Assembly (NCBI RefSeq): GCF_002933775.1
Contig: NZ_BEWV01000059.1
Span: 1 to 64,000, forward strand
Direction of reading: 5' to 3'
DNA from: Prevotella sp. MGM1
GTDB taxonomy: Bacteria; Bacteroidota; Bacteroidia; Bacteroidales; Bacteroidaceae
DNA: 64,000 bases
In this document: positions 24,565-33,665 of the stretch, piece after piece
Numbering within the stretch: the stretch's first letter is position 1
Layout of the letters: each line of letters opens with the position of its first letter
Notes under the pieces: generated by a model
What the model was told of the DNA's origin: nothing
The model's input: the letters and a program-made list of their open reading frames with translations, nothing else
The model's database searches: none
Translations under genes and position numbers: made by a program

Positions 24565-25824
24565 TTATAGGAAAGGAGTAAGCAGATGCGCGAACCATCC
24601 TACAAACTTTTTCCACGGTGTCCTGAACTCGTTCCATGTCTTTTCCGTCAGGTAGACACTTCTCTTTTTCTCGTTGTCAAACAGGTTGTCAAGTTCTTTT
24701 GTGGTGTTCCTGTCAATGATGACAGCATTCTCCTCGTAGTCCCAACTGAGGCTTCGGGCGTTCAGATTGGCGCTGCCAACGGTGCAGAAACGCCCGTCTA
24801 CCATTATTACCTTGGTATGATGAAATCCCGGTTGGAACAGCCATACATCCACTCCTTTCTTCATCAGTTTATGGACATTATAGAACACGCAGTCCGGAGT
24901 TAGCGGAATATCGCTTTTTGCCGATACGAGTATCTCTACTTTCACGCCCCGTTTCACAGCGTTTTTCAGTGCTTTTTTCAGTTTTCGGTTTAGTGTTAGG
25001 TAGGGGTTGATAAGTTTTATGGAATCTTTGGCACAGTCGATGGCGTTCACGTAGAAAGTCCTGATTATTTCGTTCGATGTTCTCGGCTCCCTGTTTATTA
25101 TTCCAACCGTCTTCTTTCCGGCTGTGGCGGTAGTGTCGGCGGCCAGCCCTTTGAATGTGATTGGTGCGTAAGTATTGAAATATTTTTGGTCCCAGATGTC
25201 CTGTCCGGTGACTTTTCGCCACATTTTCATGAATATCAGTTGCAACTGGCTTACAGCGCCGCCTTCTATCCGGCAGTGCATGTCGTGCCATTCGCCTACC
25301 TGTTCGGTGCCGTTTATGTAGTAATCGGCAACGTTCATTCCGCCCGTGTATGCTATATTACCGTCTATTACCACTATTTTACGGTGGTCTCTGTGAAAAA
25401 CATGGTTTATCCACGGGAAGCGTATGGGGTCGAACTCATATATCTCGATACCGTCTTCCCTTAAATTCTGTATGTGTTCCTTGAGTAACGGTTTGTTGTT
25501 GGAGTCATTGCCAAAGCCATCGAACAGCGCCCTGACCTCTACGCCTTCCTTTACTTTTTGTCTTAATATGTCGAAAAGCTCCGACGCGATTGAGTCGTTT
25601 CGGAAGTTGAAGTATTCAAGATGCACGCTGCTTTTGGCCTGTCTGATGGCTTTGAACATGTCGTTAAATTTGTCCTTGCCCGTTGTCAGAAGCGTTATGC
25701 TGTTGTCGTGTGTGAATGTTATCCCCTTTTTTTCCAATATATCAACTATCATCGAGTCGCTTGTTTGTGCGTTTGCCATGTTGCAACAGGCGAGCAACCC
25801 GATGATAAACATATAGTATCTCAT
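24565..25824 (-). CDS. Phospholipase D superfamily protein, cardiolipin synthase-like, with signal peptide
   Basis: The 419-residue protein contains two HxKxxxxD motifs: HRKIVVIDGNIAYTGGMN and HTKVIMVDGRFCTVGSAN, the catalytic pair of cardiolipin synthases and other phospholipase D enzymes. Cardiolipin synthase B/A condenses two phosphatidylglycerols. The usual pair of N-terminal membrane helices is missing; instead there is a cleavable signal peptide (MRYYMFIIGLLACCNMANA), so the enzyme is predicted to act in the periplasm or at the outer membrane. Its ATG overlaps the stop codon of the hybrid regulator gene (ATGA), indicating translational coupling, and the acyltransferase gene follows after 31 bp. 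Confidence 0.85.
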   Translation of the reverse strand: MRYYMFIIGLLACCNMANAQTSDSMIVDILEKKGITFTHDNSITLLTTGKDKFNDMFKAIRQAKSSVHLEYFNFRNDSIASELFDILRQKVKEGVEVRALFDGFGNDSNNKPLLKEHIQNLREDGIEIYEFDPIRFPWINHVFHRDHRKIVVIDGNIAYTGGMNVADYYINGTEQVGEWHDMHCRIEGGAVSQLQLIFMKMWRKVTGQDIWDQKYFNTYAPITFKGLAADTTATAGKKTVGIINREPRTSNEIIRTFYVNAIDCAKDSIKLINPYLTLNRKLKKALKNAVKRGVKVEILVSAKSDIPLTPDCVFYNVHKLMKKGVDVWLFQPGFHHTKVIMVDGRFCTVGSANLNARSLSWDYEENAVIIDRNTTKELDNLFDNEKKRSVYLTEKTWNEFRTPWKKFVGWFAHLLTPFL

Positions 25825-28800
25825 GCTTGTTCTCTGTGTTTTATTCTGTATTCAAGCGGCGACATGCCGTATTTTTCCTTAAATATGTAAGTAAAATTCT
25901 CTGGAGTCATAAATCCGAGGGTCGATGCCAGCTCTCCGACGTTTATATTGGTGCGTTCGAGCAATGTGCATGCGTGTTTCAGTCGCAACTCCCTTACCAG
26001 CTCTGCAGGTGTCTTGGATGTGATGCTTCTTATTTTATGGAAAAACGGTACCCGTCCCATTCCCATGGCCACGGCCATTTCTTCAAGGTTTATATGTCCT
26101 CTGCTCATGTTGTGAAGAACGTATTGTTCCACGTTTGCCATCAGTCGCCTGTCCATTAAACTGTTCATGGAGTAGTCGCCGATGGTCTCTCCATTCTTGT
26201 ATAAGGGCATATTGTTTGCCTTCTCGCCATTATCCTTGTTACGCTCTTGCGTATTTCCTGTATTGCCGGCATCATTATGATTTGCGGCGGATAATATTCT
26301 TTCCACGTCTTCATCCGATGTGATGCTCATCCCGTTGTCAGACATCATGACCGTGTTCATGCTTTCCAGCATAGGTATATCGTTACTGTTGCCGGTGATG
26401 TCCATTCCTTCTGCCGGTGCGAGTCCAAGCAACCGGTTAAACCTCATCGCCGCCTCCTGCATGTTGAACGGTTTCGCCAGATAGTCGTCGGCCGCCAACG
26501 TGATGTTCATGCTTTGCATGTCGGCCGGTGTCAGTACTCCGTCCGTCATGAGAACGAACTTTGTCTTTTCCGTCCTTGGATTTGTCTTTATTCTGTTGCA
26601 AAGCTCGCTTCCTGTCATTTCCTTCATGCCGTGCTTGCATACGATTATGTCTGCGGCGATGGCATTCATGTCTGCGGCGGCCGTTTCCATGCTGTTATAT
26701 GCCCTGATGTTGTATATATTGCGGAAGTGTGCCATGAAAAATCTCAAGAAATCATCGTTATCGTCTATTATGGCAATTGTGTATTGCATCGTAATGAGGT
26801 CTGTTCTCTTTGGTTTTATCTCGGCGGTCAGTATATCATCATTGCCATATTGTACCGACGCTATTTCTCCTTTGCTGTTAAATTGCAGTCTGTTGTCGGC
26901 GTTTTCAATGGCGCGTGCCTCTGGATTTTCGAGCGAGGTCTGCATTTCCGATATTCTCGTTATCACCTGCAATACTTGGAAATGAAGTGCGTTTATTTGC
27001 TCTTTTTCTTCCACAGTGCCTTCTTTCTCGGCCATATTGCCTATTATTGTGGTCATTCTCGACAGCGGCACGCGCAGTTCGTCGCTTGCGGCCTTTATCT
27101 CTTCCCGCTGAATCATCAGTTCCCTTATCACGGCTTTCTTTTTTGTCCATATATATGATATCTGTTTGGTGCCTATCATCCATATATATATAATGACGAT
27201 AAGTGAAACGGCATATAGCAGAATCATCCACCACGACATCCACCACGGGCGCATTATCTTTATTTCGAGAGTGCGTTCCCGGTCGCTCACGGTTCCGTCG
27301 GCACTTATTGCCTTGACGTGCAGTGTGTATGTACCGCTGGCAAGATCGGTGAACGTCACTCCATGCGTCAGCGGATCCCCGTTTTTCCAGTTGTCGTCCT
27401 TCCCTTCCATCCAGTACATGAAGAGTAGCCGTTCGCTCTGGTTGTAGTTTCCGGCCGCGAATTTGATGGTGAACGTATTCTGGTTGTCAGCCAGTTCTAT
27501 CCTGCTGCTTTCGTTGAGTGCTTGCGGCAGCGGAACATGCCCGCCATATTCATGTCCGGTAATTATCTCGGTGTCTCCGACAAAGAGTTGTGTAAGCATG
27601 ACGCGTGGCAGTGACGCCCTGTCATTCTTGACATTTTGTCTTATGCTGCTCACTCCATACAGACCGCCGAGCAATACGTTTCCGTCTTTCTTGGTATATA
27701 TGGCCCCGATGTTGAACTCGTTGCTTTGCAGTCCGTCCGATGTGTCATAGTTGTACAGTCCGTAGTTGAAAGAAGCCTCCTCGTGGTTTCTCTGCACCAC
27801 TACACGTGTCACTCCGTTGCTTGTCGTTATCCAGATGTTGTGGTTTTTGTCTTCCGTCAGTCCGCATACACAGTTGTTGGCAAGACCGTCTTTTTCCGTC
27901 AGATAGTCCAGCCTGTCTTTTTCCATGTCGAGTATGTTTACGCCCTCACGTGTTCCTATCCATACCAGTCCTCGCGAGTCTTCGATAACCTGTGTTATGT
28001 AGTTGTTGGTGAATTTTTGCATTCCGGTGGTTGTTCCGGTGAGTGCGCAGCGTTCGTTCGTAGACAGGTTTTGTATTATCAGACCCTCGTTTGTTCCGAT
28101 GAACATGTTATTCCCGTTTCCATAGAACAGGGCGGTGATGGTGTTTGTGCTCAGTTTCCCGTTCTCGCGGGTATATGTCGCGAATGTCTGCATCCTGGTG
28201 TTGAACACCTGCAATCCTCCTCTTGTCGCAATCCATAGGTTGCCCGACTTGTCGGTGCACAAGCCGTTGATGCGGTCGTCTATTAGCGTGTGCATGCTGT
28301 CTCTCGCCGCCGAGTATATCTTTGTGTCGCCGTCTTTGACGCGTGTCAGTCCGTTTCGTTTCGAGCCTATCCATAAACTGCCGTCCGGAGTTACCGCCAT
28401 TGCCGACACTTTTCGGCTGGCCAGCAGTCCGTCGTAGCCCACCACACCGTTGTCGCTCGTTCCATACCACACTTTTCCATCGGCATCTTGAGTGATAGCG
28501 GTGATGTCTCCATACAGTTCCGACTTGAATTTGTATATATTGTTTCCATAGAAAGCCAGTCCGGCCTTTTCCGTTCCCACCCACAGCAGGTCCGTATCGT
28601 CCACATACACGCTTTGTATGGCTGTTGTCTCGTTATAGTTGTCATGCTTGTTGGCGCTTTTCGGATTTACGAACTCCATCTCATGGTTGTTTACGTTCAT
28701 CCGTATCAGTCCGGCGGCATCGGTTCCTATCCATATATTGCCTTTCCTGTCGCCGGTTATCCCGTTCACAGCTCTGTCCACCTCAACCCCAGTCAGACCT

Positions 28801-29582
28801 ATGTTGTCGCCGATGGCGGTGTTCCATTTCTTTGTGTTTTTGTGGTATACCATCAGTGTCCCCTGTCCGTATAGCCATATATTGTCCATCTGGTCGGCAA
28901 AGGCTTTTAGTGTCGAGGAACTCCGCAGGCGGGCATCGGCCACCGTGCTTGTCTTCCATACGGTGCGTTGCTGCCGGGATATGTTGCAACATGCCAGTTT
29001 GCCGTCTTTGTATACGATTACCGCACCGTCGCGGCATTCGTTTATCGAGCAGATTTCCCCTTCCGGTATGCCGTGAGCGTCGTCAGAGTAGCCAAACTCG
29101 TAGAGCAGTTGTTGCTGCATGTTGTATGCCAGCACTCCCTTTTTGGGAACAGACATCCACAGGTTTTTATGGCTGTCTATATACACTATTTCCGGCATTT
29201 CGCTTATCCCCATCTTCACATATACTTGCCGCATGTCACGTTCGAAACTGTCCGACTGAGGGTGATATACGCACATGCCGGCCGGGGTCTGTATCCATAG
29301 GCATCCGTCGAGCGACTCCTGAATGCTCTTAATGTAACTGTCGGGCAGTGACGAACCGTCTTGCGAGTCAGACTGGTAGCTCTTGAACGTATAGCCGTCA
29401 TATCGGTAGAGACCGGCCGGGGTGCCGAGCCATACAAACCCGCGCGAGTCTTTCAATATACAGTTTATCTGGCTGCTGTTCAGGCCGTTTCTTGCGTCGA
29501 GCGTCTTGAACATGTATATTCCGGCTGCATATAGCGGGAGAAATGCCATTATGATGATCAGAACTTTCTTTAACGTCTTCAT
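25821..29582 (-). CDS. Hybrid two-component-like regulator with propeller sensor and AraC output, degenerate phosphorelay
   Basis: The 1253-residue protein has the layout of Bacteroidales hybrid regulators: N-terminal membrane helix, a double beta-propeller of Reg_prop repeats (GFVWLGTPAGLYRYDG, LLWVGTEKAGL, GLVWIGTREGVNILD and others), a Y_Y_Y domain (about 700-775), a membrane helix (about 782-802), a HisKA-like helix, a receiver (about 918-1040) and an AraC-type DNA-binding domain (about 1145-1250). Key residues are missing. The H-box reads ASDELRVPLS, with Asp834 in place of His; there is no ATPase domain between it and the receiver; and the receiver phospho-Asp position reads IIVCKHGMKEM (Lys983), although the acidic pair (IIDDND) and the Lys of LAKPF remain. 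It should therefore not be phosphorylated. I infer direct ligand-driven control of transcription through the membrane. It lies between kdsD and the phospholipase D gene. Confidence 0.88.
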   Translation of the reverse strand: MKTLKKVLIIIMAFLPLYAAGIYMFKTLDARNGLNSSQINCILKDSRGFVWLGTPAGLYRYDGYTFKSYQSDSQDGSSLPDSYIKSIQESLDGCLWIQTPAGMCVYHPQSDSFERDMRQVYVKMGISEMPEIVYIDSHKNLWMSVPKKGVLAYNMQQQLLYEFGYSDDAHGIPEGEICSINECRDGAVIVYKDGKLACCNISRQQRTVWKTSTVADARLRSSSTLKAFADQMDNIWLYGQGTLMVYHKNTKKWNTAIGDNIGLTGVEVDRAVNGITGDRKGNIWIGTDAAGLIRMNVNNHEMEFVNPKSANKHDNYNETTAIQSVYVDDTDLLWVGTEKAGLAFYGNNIYKFKSELYGDITAITQDADGKVWYGTSDNGVVGYDGLLASRKVSAMAVTPDGSLWIGSKRNGLTRVKDGDTKIYSAARDSMHTLIDDRINGLCTDKSGNLWIATRGGLQVFNTRMQTFATYTRENGKLSTNTITALFYGNGNNMFIGTNEGLIIQNLSTNERCALTGTTTGMQKFTNNYITQVIEDSRGLVWIGTREGVNILDMEKDRLDYLTEKDGLANNCVCGLTEDKNHNIWITTSNGVTRVVVQRNHEEASFNYGLYNYDTSDGLQSNEFNIGAIYTKKDGNVLLGGLYGVSSIRQNVKNDRASLPRVMLTQLFVGDTEIITGHEYGGHVPLPQALNESSRIELADNQNTFTIKFAAGNYNQSERLLFMYWMEGKDDNWKNGDPLTHGVTFTDLASGTYTLHVKAISADGTVSDRERTLEIKIMRPWWMSWWMILLYAVSLIVIIYIWMIGTKQISYIWTKKKAVIRELMIQREEIKAASDELRVPLSRMTTIIGNMAEKEGTVEEKEQINALHFQVLQVITRISEMQTSLENPEARAIENADNRLQFNSKGEIASVQYGNDDILTAEIKPKRTDLITMQYTIAIIDDNDDFLRFFMAHFRNIYNIRAYNSMETAAADMNAIAADIIVCKHGMKEMTGSELCNRIKTNPRTEKTKFVLMTDGVLTPADMQSMNITLAADDYLAKPFNMQEAAMRFNRLLGLAPAEGMDITGNSNDIPMLESMNTVMMSDNGMSITSDEDVERILSAANHNDAGNTGNTQERNKDNGEKANNMPLYKNGETIGDYSMNSLMDRRLMANVEQYVLHNMSRGHINLEEMAVAMGMGRVPFFHKIRSITSKTPAELVRELRLKHACTLLERTNINVGELASTLGFMTPENFTYIFKEKYGMSPLEYRIKHREQA

Positions 29583-29622
29583 GCCTTTTGTCTTGTGTTT
29601 CCGGATGCTTTGTAAAGCGTTT

Positions 29623-30570
29623 TTATATCATGCATGAGTAGTGGTCTACCACTCCGAGAAGTCTTGAGTTTTCATCTGTCACGAGTACTGAGTGAACCTT
29701 GTATTTGTTCATGATACTCTGTATGTCTGTGATTTTTGTTTGTGGAGAAACCGTTTTCGGTGTTGTCGTCATTATATCGGCCACTGTGCGGTCGAAGAAC
29801 TCGGCTTGCCATTTCTCCATTGCCCTTCTGATGTCGCCGTCGGTGATCAGTCCGCATACAGCCCCGTCTTTTTCCGCCACTCCGAGTCCGAGTTTGCCTT
29901 TGCTGACGAGGATGATGGCCTCGCCGAGATGCATCTCCGGTGTGATTACAGGCATGTTGTCTTTGTGCATCACGTCTTGTGCCGTTGTCAGCAGTCTCTT
30001 GCCCAACTCGCCGCCGGGGTGGAACTGTGCGAAGTCGTTCGGCTGGAAGTGCCGTTTCCGCATCAGGGCCACGGCCAGAGCGTCGCCCATTGCCAACATG
30101 GCTGTGGTGCTGCTTGTCGGCGCGAGGTTGAGTGGGCACGCCTCTTTCTTGACGCTTACGTTGAGATGGCAGTTGGAGTATTTGGCGAGCAGCGATTTGG
30201 GATTGCCGCTCATGCCCACAATCGGTATCTGCATGTGCAGCACCATGGGAATGAAGCGCAGCAGCTCGTCAGTATGTCCGGAGTTTGATATGGCCAATAC
30301 CACATCGTCTTTCGTCATCACACCGAGATCTCCGTGGAACACGTCGAGCGGATTGATGAAAAACGAGGGAGTGCCGGTGCTCGAAAGGGTGGCCGCTATT
30401 TTAGCTCCGATGTGTCCGCTTTTGCCCACACCGGTGATTATCACTTTTCCCCGGCAGTTGTACATCAGCTCAACGGCCATGTCGAGGTTCTCGTCCATCT
30501 TGGGTATTAGGTCGAGCAGAGCCTCGGCCTCGTCTTTTATGCACTGTATGGCGTGTTCTCTTGTAGTCAT
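29623..30570 (-). CDS. kdsD: Arabinose-5-phosphate isomerase (KdsD/KpsF/GutQ family)
   Basis: KdsD interconverts ribulose-5-phosphate and arabinose-5-phosphate, the first step of Kdo synthesis for lipopolysaccharide. The 315-residue protein has an N-terminal SIS domain (VIITGVGKSGHIGAKIAATL, AISNSGHTDEL, the STTAMLAMGDALAVALM region with the DFAQFHPGGELGKRL stretch) and two C-terminal CBS domains (about 200-315). The order and length are those of the family. It follows kdsA by 54 bp on the same strand, so two consecutive Kdo genes are coupled; the hybrid regulator gene begins 40 bp after it. Confidence 0.93.
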   Translation of the reverse strand: MTTREHAIQCIKDEAEALLDLIPKMDENLDMAVELMYNCRGKVIITGVGKSGHIGAKIAATLSSTGTPSFFINPLDVFHGDLGVMTKDDVVLAISNSGHTDELLRFIPMVLHMQIPIVGMSGNPKSLLAKYSNCHLNVSVKKEACPLNLAPTSSTTAMLAMGDALAVALMRKRHFQPNDFAQFHPGGELGKRLLTTAQDVMHKDNMPVITPEMHLGEAIILVSKGKLGLGVAEKDGAVCGLITDGDIRRAMEKWQAEFFDRTVADIMTTTPKTVSPQTKITDIQSIMNKYKVHSVLVTDENSRLLGVVDHYSCMI

Positions 30571-30624
30571 TTTTTTTGAATTTGTTTTTGTTTGCTGTTT
30601 TGTCCGTTGCCTGTGTGTCCGTGC

Positions 30625-31380
30625 TCACTCGGCCAGTCTCCTTACGAGATTTTCGAGCTTCGACAGCTCGAGCATGTTGGCTGCGTCGCTCAGTCCCTTG
30701 TCGGGGTCGGGGTGTACTTCAAAGAAATATCCCGTCGCTCCGAAGGCTTTGGCTGCCATTGCCATTTGCGGTACGAACCGTCTGTCGCCGCCGGTCTTGC
30801 CGTCGGCGCCGCCCGGACGCTGCACGCTGTGGGTGCAGTCCATTATCACTGTGGGCACTATGCCGAGCATGTCGTCGATGTTTCTGAAATCCACCACGAG
30901 GTTATTGTACCCGAACGTGTTGCCCCTTTCGGTAAGCCATACGTCTTTCGCCCCCGCGTCGCGCGCCTTTTCCACAGGATACCGCATGTCGTTGCCGCTT
31001 AAGAACTGTGCTTTCTTTATGTTGACCGTTAGCCCGGTGCGTGCAGCCGCAACGAGCAGGTCGGTCTGTCGGCACAGAAAAGCTGGTATCTGCAATACAT
31101 CGGCTACTTCTCCCGCAGCCTCGGCCTGGCAGCTTTCATGTATGTCCGTCAGTATTCTCAGCCCGTATCTGCTTTTTATGTCTGCCAGCATCTGCAAGCC
31201 TTTCTCGAGTCCCGGACCTCTGAATGAATGTATGGATGTTCGGTTGGCTTTGTCAAACGAAGCCTTGAAGATGATGTCAGTGCCAAGTGTATCGTTTATT
31301 CTCACAAGTTCTTGCGCCACTGTATTTAGAAGCTCGGCCGATTCTATTACACATGGGCCGGCGATTATCGTATTTCTCAT
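30625..31380 (-). CDS. kdsA: 3-deoxy-8-phosphooctulonate (Kdo-8-P) synthase
   Basis: KdsA condenses phosphoenolpyruvate with arabinose-5-phosphate to Kdo-8-phosphate in the cytoplasm. The 251-residue protein contains the expected motifs: IAGPCVIES, FKASFDKANRTS, RGPGLEKGLQ, DIHE, DVLQIPAFLCRQTDLL, FLSGNDM and DCTHSVQRPGG. Length is slightly short of the common 270-280, as in many Bacteroidota. It is the first gene of a five-gene minus-strand run ending at the acyltransferase, with a promoter-like element about 30 bp upstream of its start. Confidence 0.95.
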   Translation of the reverse strand: MRNTIIAGPCVIESAELLNTVAQELVRINDTLGTDIIFKASFDKANRTSIHSFRGPGLEKGLQMLADIKSRYGLRILTDIHESCQAEAAGEVADVLQIPAFLCRQTDLLVAAARTGLTVNIKKAQFLSGNDMRYPVEKARDAGAKDVWLTERGNTFGYNNLVVDFRNIDDMLGIVPTVIMDCTHSVQRPGGADGKTGGDRRFVPQMAMAAKAFGATGYFFEVHPDPDKGLSDAANMLELSKLENLVRRLAE

Positions 31381-31408
31381 AATTGTAAAAAGCGTTTTTA
31401 TCAGAATG

Positions 31409-31416
31409 CAAAGTTA
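31409..31416 (-). promoter_or_regulatory. kdsA promoter -7 element
   Basis: TAACTTTG on the minus strand matches TAnnTTTG, 28 bp before the kdsA ATG; the -33 region is poorly defined. Confidence 0.5.
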
Positions 31417-31794
31417 ATTAAAATTAATGTAACCCGTAAATAAAAACGCTGTAAATTTTGATGTTTTGCGGCAATATGTCCTTGTTAAAATGTTGTTTTG
31501 TCTTGTGGAAAGTATCGCTAAGTATATCGTGCTTATTGTTGTATCCGGTGATGTTTTTTGCTAAATTTGTATGGAATAAACCATCAAAAACAATAAAAGG
31601 CTATGATAAATATTTACAAAACAACTATTGCGGCGTTATCGGTTATATGCCGGAAATGTATATTTATGCACGGAGTCGCGCCTTTGATATTTGATAAAAG
31701 TGTGATTGTGCGCATCTTTACATAAATAATTAGGATTATTGATGGCGTCAACATGTCGCACGGATATGTGTGTTGTGATATGCACATGTATGTG

Positions 31795-31830
31795 AAAAAG
31801 GCTTCCGAAACTTGTATCGGAAGCCTTTTT
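31795..31830. terminator. Bidirectional terminator hairpin
   Basis: AAAAAGGCTTCCGA and TCGGAAGCCTTTTT pair perfectly around an 8-base loop. It stands alone inside the 839-bp gap between kdsA and the sugar kinase; short frames around it are not convincing genes. Confidence 0.8.
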
Positions 31831-31835
31831 TGTGT

Positions 31836-31945
31836 TGCAACGGGGTGCTTGTTGCGTTGTAACGGGATACTTGTCGCGTTGCGTTTAGACGCTAAATGCA
31901 AGCTAACCGGTATCCCGATGGAACGCAACCGGTATCCGGATGCGG
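31836..31945. repeat. Dispersed intergenic repeat, copy B (AACGGGATAC family)
   Basis: Contains GTAACGGGATACTTGTCGCG, GCGTTTAGACGCTAAATGCA and two ACCGGTATCC units in a 110-bp stretch. It resembles copies A and C in core motifs and order of inverted units. The gap holds no other recognisable feature apart from the terminator before it and the promoter after it. Confidence 0.6.
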
Positions 31946-32171
31946 AAAGCGTGGCGGTTTATGCTGTTGCAAGTTGTGGATTATCAAAAAACAAGGTGTT
32001 TTTCTCCGGTTTATGATGTGTCCCTGTATAAATATTCAAAAAAAGTGGCGAGTGTGTGCTTGTGATATTTATTTTACGTTTGGTGTATTCGGGAATAATC
32101 TCGGGCGGTGGCGTTGACAGGCTGTCCGCATATTATGAATGTTCTTTGTTGATTATCAAGTGGCATGTTTT

Positions 32172-32203
32172 TTTGAGGGAATAAGAATATTTTTGTACTT
32201 TTG
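32172..32203 (+). promoter_or_regulatory. Promoter for the sugar kinase gene
   Basis: TTTG (32,172-32,175), 20 nt, TACTTTTG (32,196-32,203): a near-consensus promoter, 16 bp ahead of the coding start. Confidence 0.7.
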
Positions 32204-32219
32204 CGGAAAAGTAAATATT

Positions 32220-33059
32220 ATGATACTCATTGCGGATAGCGGAAGCACCAAGACGGACTGGGTGCTTGCAGACGGTAGGCATGTGGTAAGGCAGGTGCTC
32301 ACGCAAGGCATAAATCCGTTTCATCAGGATAGGCTCACGGTGGAGAATATCGTTGTCGGTGAACTTCTGCCGAAGTTAGGCGCGGCAGACGTAAAGGCCG
32401 TGTATTACTATGGCAGCGGTTGTCGCGAGGAGTTTATTCCTATGATGGCCGATATTTTTACTGCAGCTTTTTCCGGAGCGGAACATGTGGAGGTAAATGG
32501 CGACCTGCTCGGAGCGGCAAGAGCCGTATGCGGTCGTGATGAGGGCATAGCATGTATTCTCGGCACGGGAGCCAACTCCGGTCTGTACGATGGTGTCCGC
32601 ATCACCGGAAACACCCCTCCGCTGGGTTATATTCTCGGCGATGAGGGTAGTGGGGCTGTGCTGGGTAGGATGTTTGTCAACGCTATTTTCAAAGGTGGGT
32701 TGCCCGAATCCCTGCGCGACGAGTATCTTTCGATCACAGGGCAGACCATGGCAGACATTATACGGCGTGTGTATCGTGAGCCGCTGGCAAACCGTTATCT
32801 GGCCTCAATGTCTTGCTTCATTGCCGGCAGGCTTGACGTGCCGTCGCTGCGTAGTATGGTGATAGAGAATTTCAGGTCGTTTTTCAGTCGCAACGTGGTG
32901 CAATATTGCCGTCCGGACCTTCCGGTCGGTGCCGTTGGCAGTATAGCGTATTATTTCAGAGCCGAGCTAGAAGAGGCGGCGGGGGTCGAAGGCTTCACTG
33001 TCGGGAAAGTGATGCGCAGTCCGTTGGAAGGTCTGGTGGCGTTTCACGGCGGGAAGTGA
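32220..33059 (+). CDS. BadF/BadG/BcrA/BcrD family sugar kinase (N-acetylglucosamine kinase-like)
   Basis: The 279-residue protein belongs to the actin-like ATPase (ASKHA) fold: phosphate-1 loop LIADSGSTKTDWVLADG, phosphate-2 loop CILGTGANSGLYDG and the nearby GDEGSG motif. Bacteroidales members are usually annotated as N-acetylglucosamine kinases or simply ATPases; they phosphorylate amino sugars in salvage. The ATG at 32,220 is favoured, because the promoter lies between it and an in-frame start at 32,139. It is monocistronic, with 255 bp to the nuo operon. Confidence 0.85.
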   Translation: MILIADSGSTKTDWVLADGRHVVRQVLTQGINPFHQDRLTVENIVVGELLPKLGAADVKAVYYYGSGCREEFIPMMADIFTAAFSGAEHVEVNGDLLGAARAVCGRDEGIACILGTGANSGLYDGVRITGNTPPLGYILGDEGSGAVLGRMFVNAIFKGGLPESLRDEYLSITGQTMADIIRRVYREPLANRYLASMSCFIAGRLDVPSLRSMVIENFRSFFSRNVVQYCRPDLPVGAVGSIAYYFRAELEEAAGVEGFTVGKVMRSPLEGLVAFHGGK

Positions 33060-33260
33060 CTTGCCGGTTTGATAAATGTGCCGTCTTGTGCGATATACGG
33101 TTTGTCGGCTCTTCTGTTTTGACTGTCGGAAAGAAAATATAGAGGTTGCCGATTTGTTAATATAATTGATGTTTGTTTTATAGTTGTCCTTAGATAAGTT
33201 TTATATTTATATATAGGTACAATTTTGTTGTTAATATTACACGATTTAAGATTTTTTTAT

Positions 33261-33268
33261 TATCTTTG
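33261..33268 (+). promoter_or_regulatory. nuo operon promoter -7 element
   Basis: TATCTTTG matches TAnnTTTG, 46 bp before nuoA in an AT-rich stretch; a clear -33 is not visible. Confidence 0.55.
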
Positions 33269-33314
33269 CACCCGCTTATTTCAAGCGTACAAATTTGTAA
33301 TATTATAATATTTT

Positions 33315-33665
33315 ATGTATTTTATTTTGTTACTTACCGTTTTGATAACGGCTATCGTACTGGTAGCGGCGGCTTATGTCATTGCCAAGCTGATCGGTCC
33401 GCGCTCGTATAACAAGGTAAAAGGAGAACCGTTTGAGTGTGGTATCCCCACGCACGGTTCGTCATGGATACCTATGCATGTGGGCTACTACCTGTTCGCT
33501 ATCTTGTTTCTCATGTTCGACGTGGAGACGGTGTTTCTCTATCCGTGGGCAGTGGTTGTTAAGGAGTTTGGTGCAATGGCGTTGCTGAGCATCGGATTTT
33601 TCCTTTTGGTACTTGTATTTGGCCTGGCTTACGCTTGGCGGAAAGGAGCGTTGGAATGGAAGTGA
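33315..33665 (+). CDS. nuoA: NADH-quinone oxidoreductase-like complex subunit A
   Basis: This 116-residue protein has three membrane helices and the NuoA signature KGEPFECGIPTHGS with an ILFLMFDVETVFLYPW helix. It is the first gene of the nuo operon and belongs to the membrane arm near the quinone site. Its 3' end overlaps the true nuoB start by 10 bp. The length is typical. Confidence 0.95.
   Translation: MYFILLLTVLITAIVLVAAAYVIAKLIGPRSYNKVKGEPFECGIPTHGSSWIPMHVGYYLFAILFLMFDVETVFLYPWAVVVKEFGAMALLSIGFFLLVLVFGLAYAWRKGALEWK

Noticed and set aside
31458-31694. 78-codon frame after kdsA
   Set aside because: No promoter or ribosome-binding site, hydrophobic but unpatterned; chance frame in an AT-rich gap.
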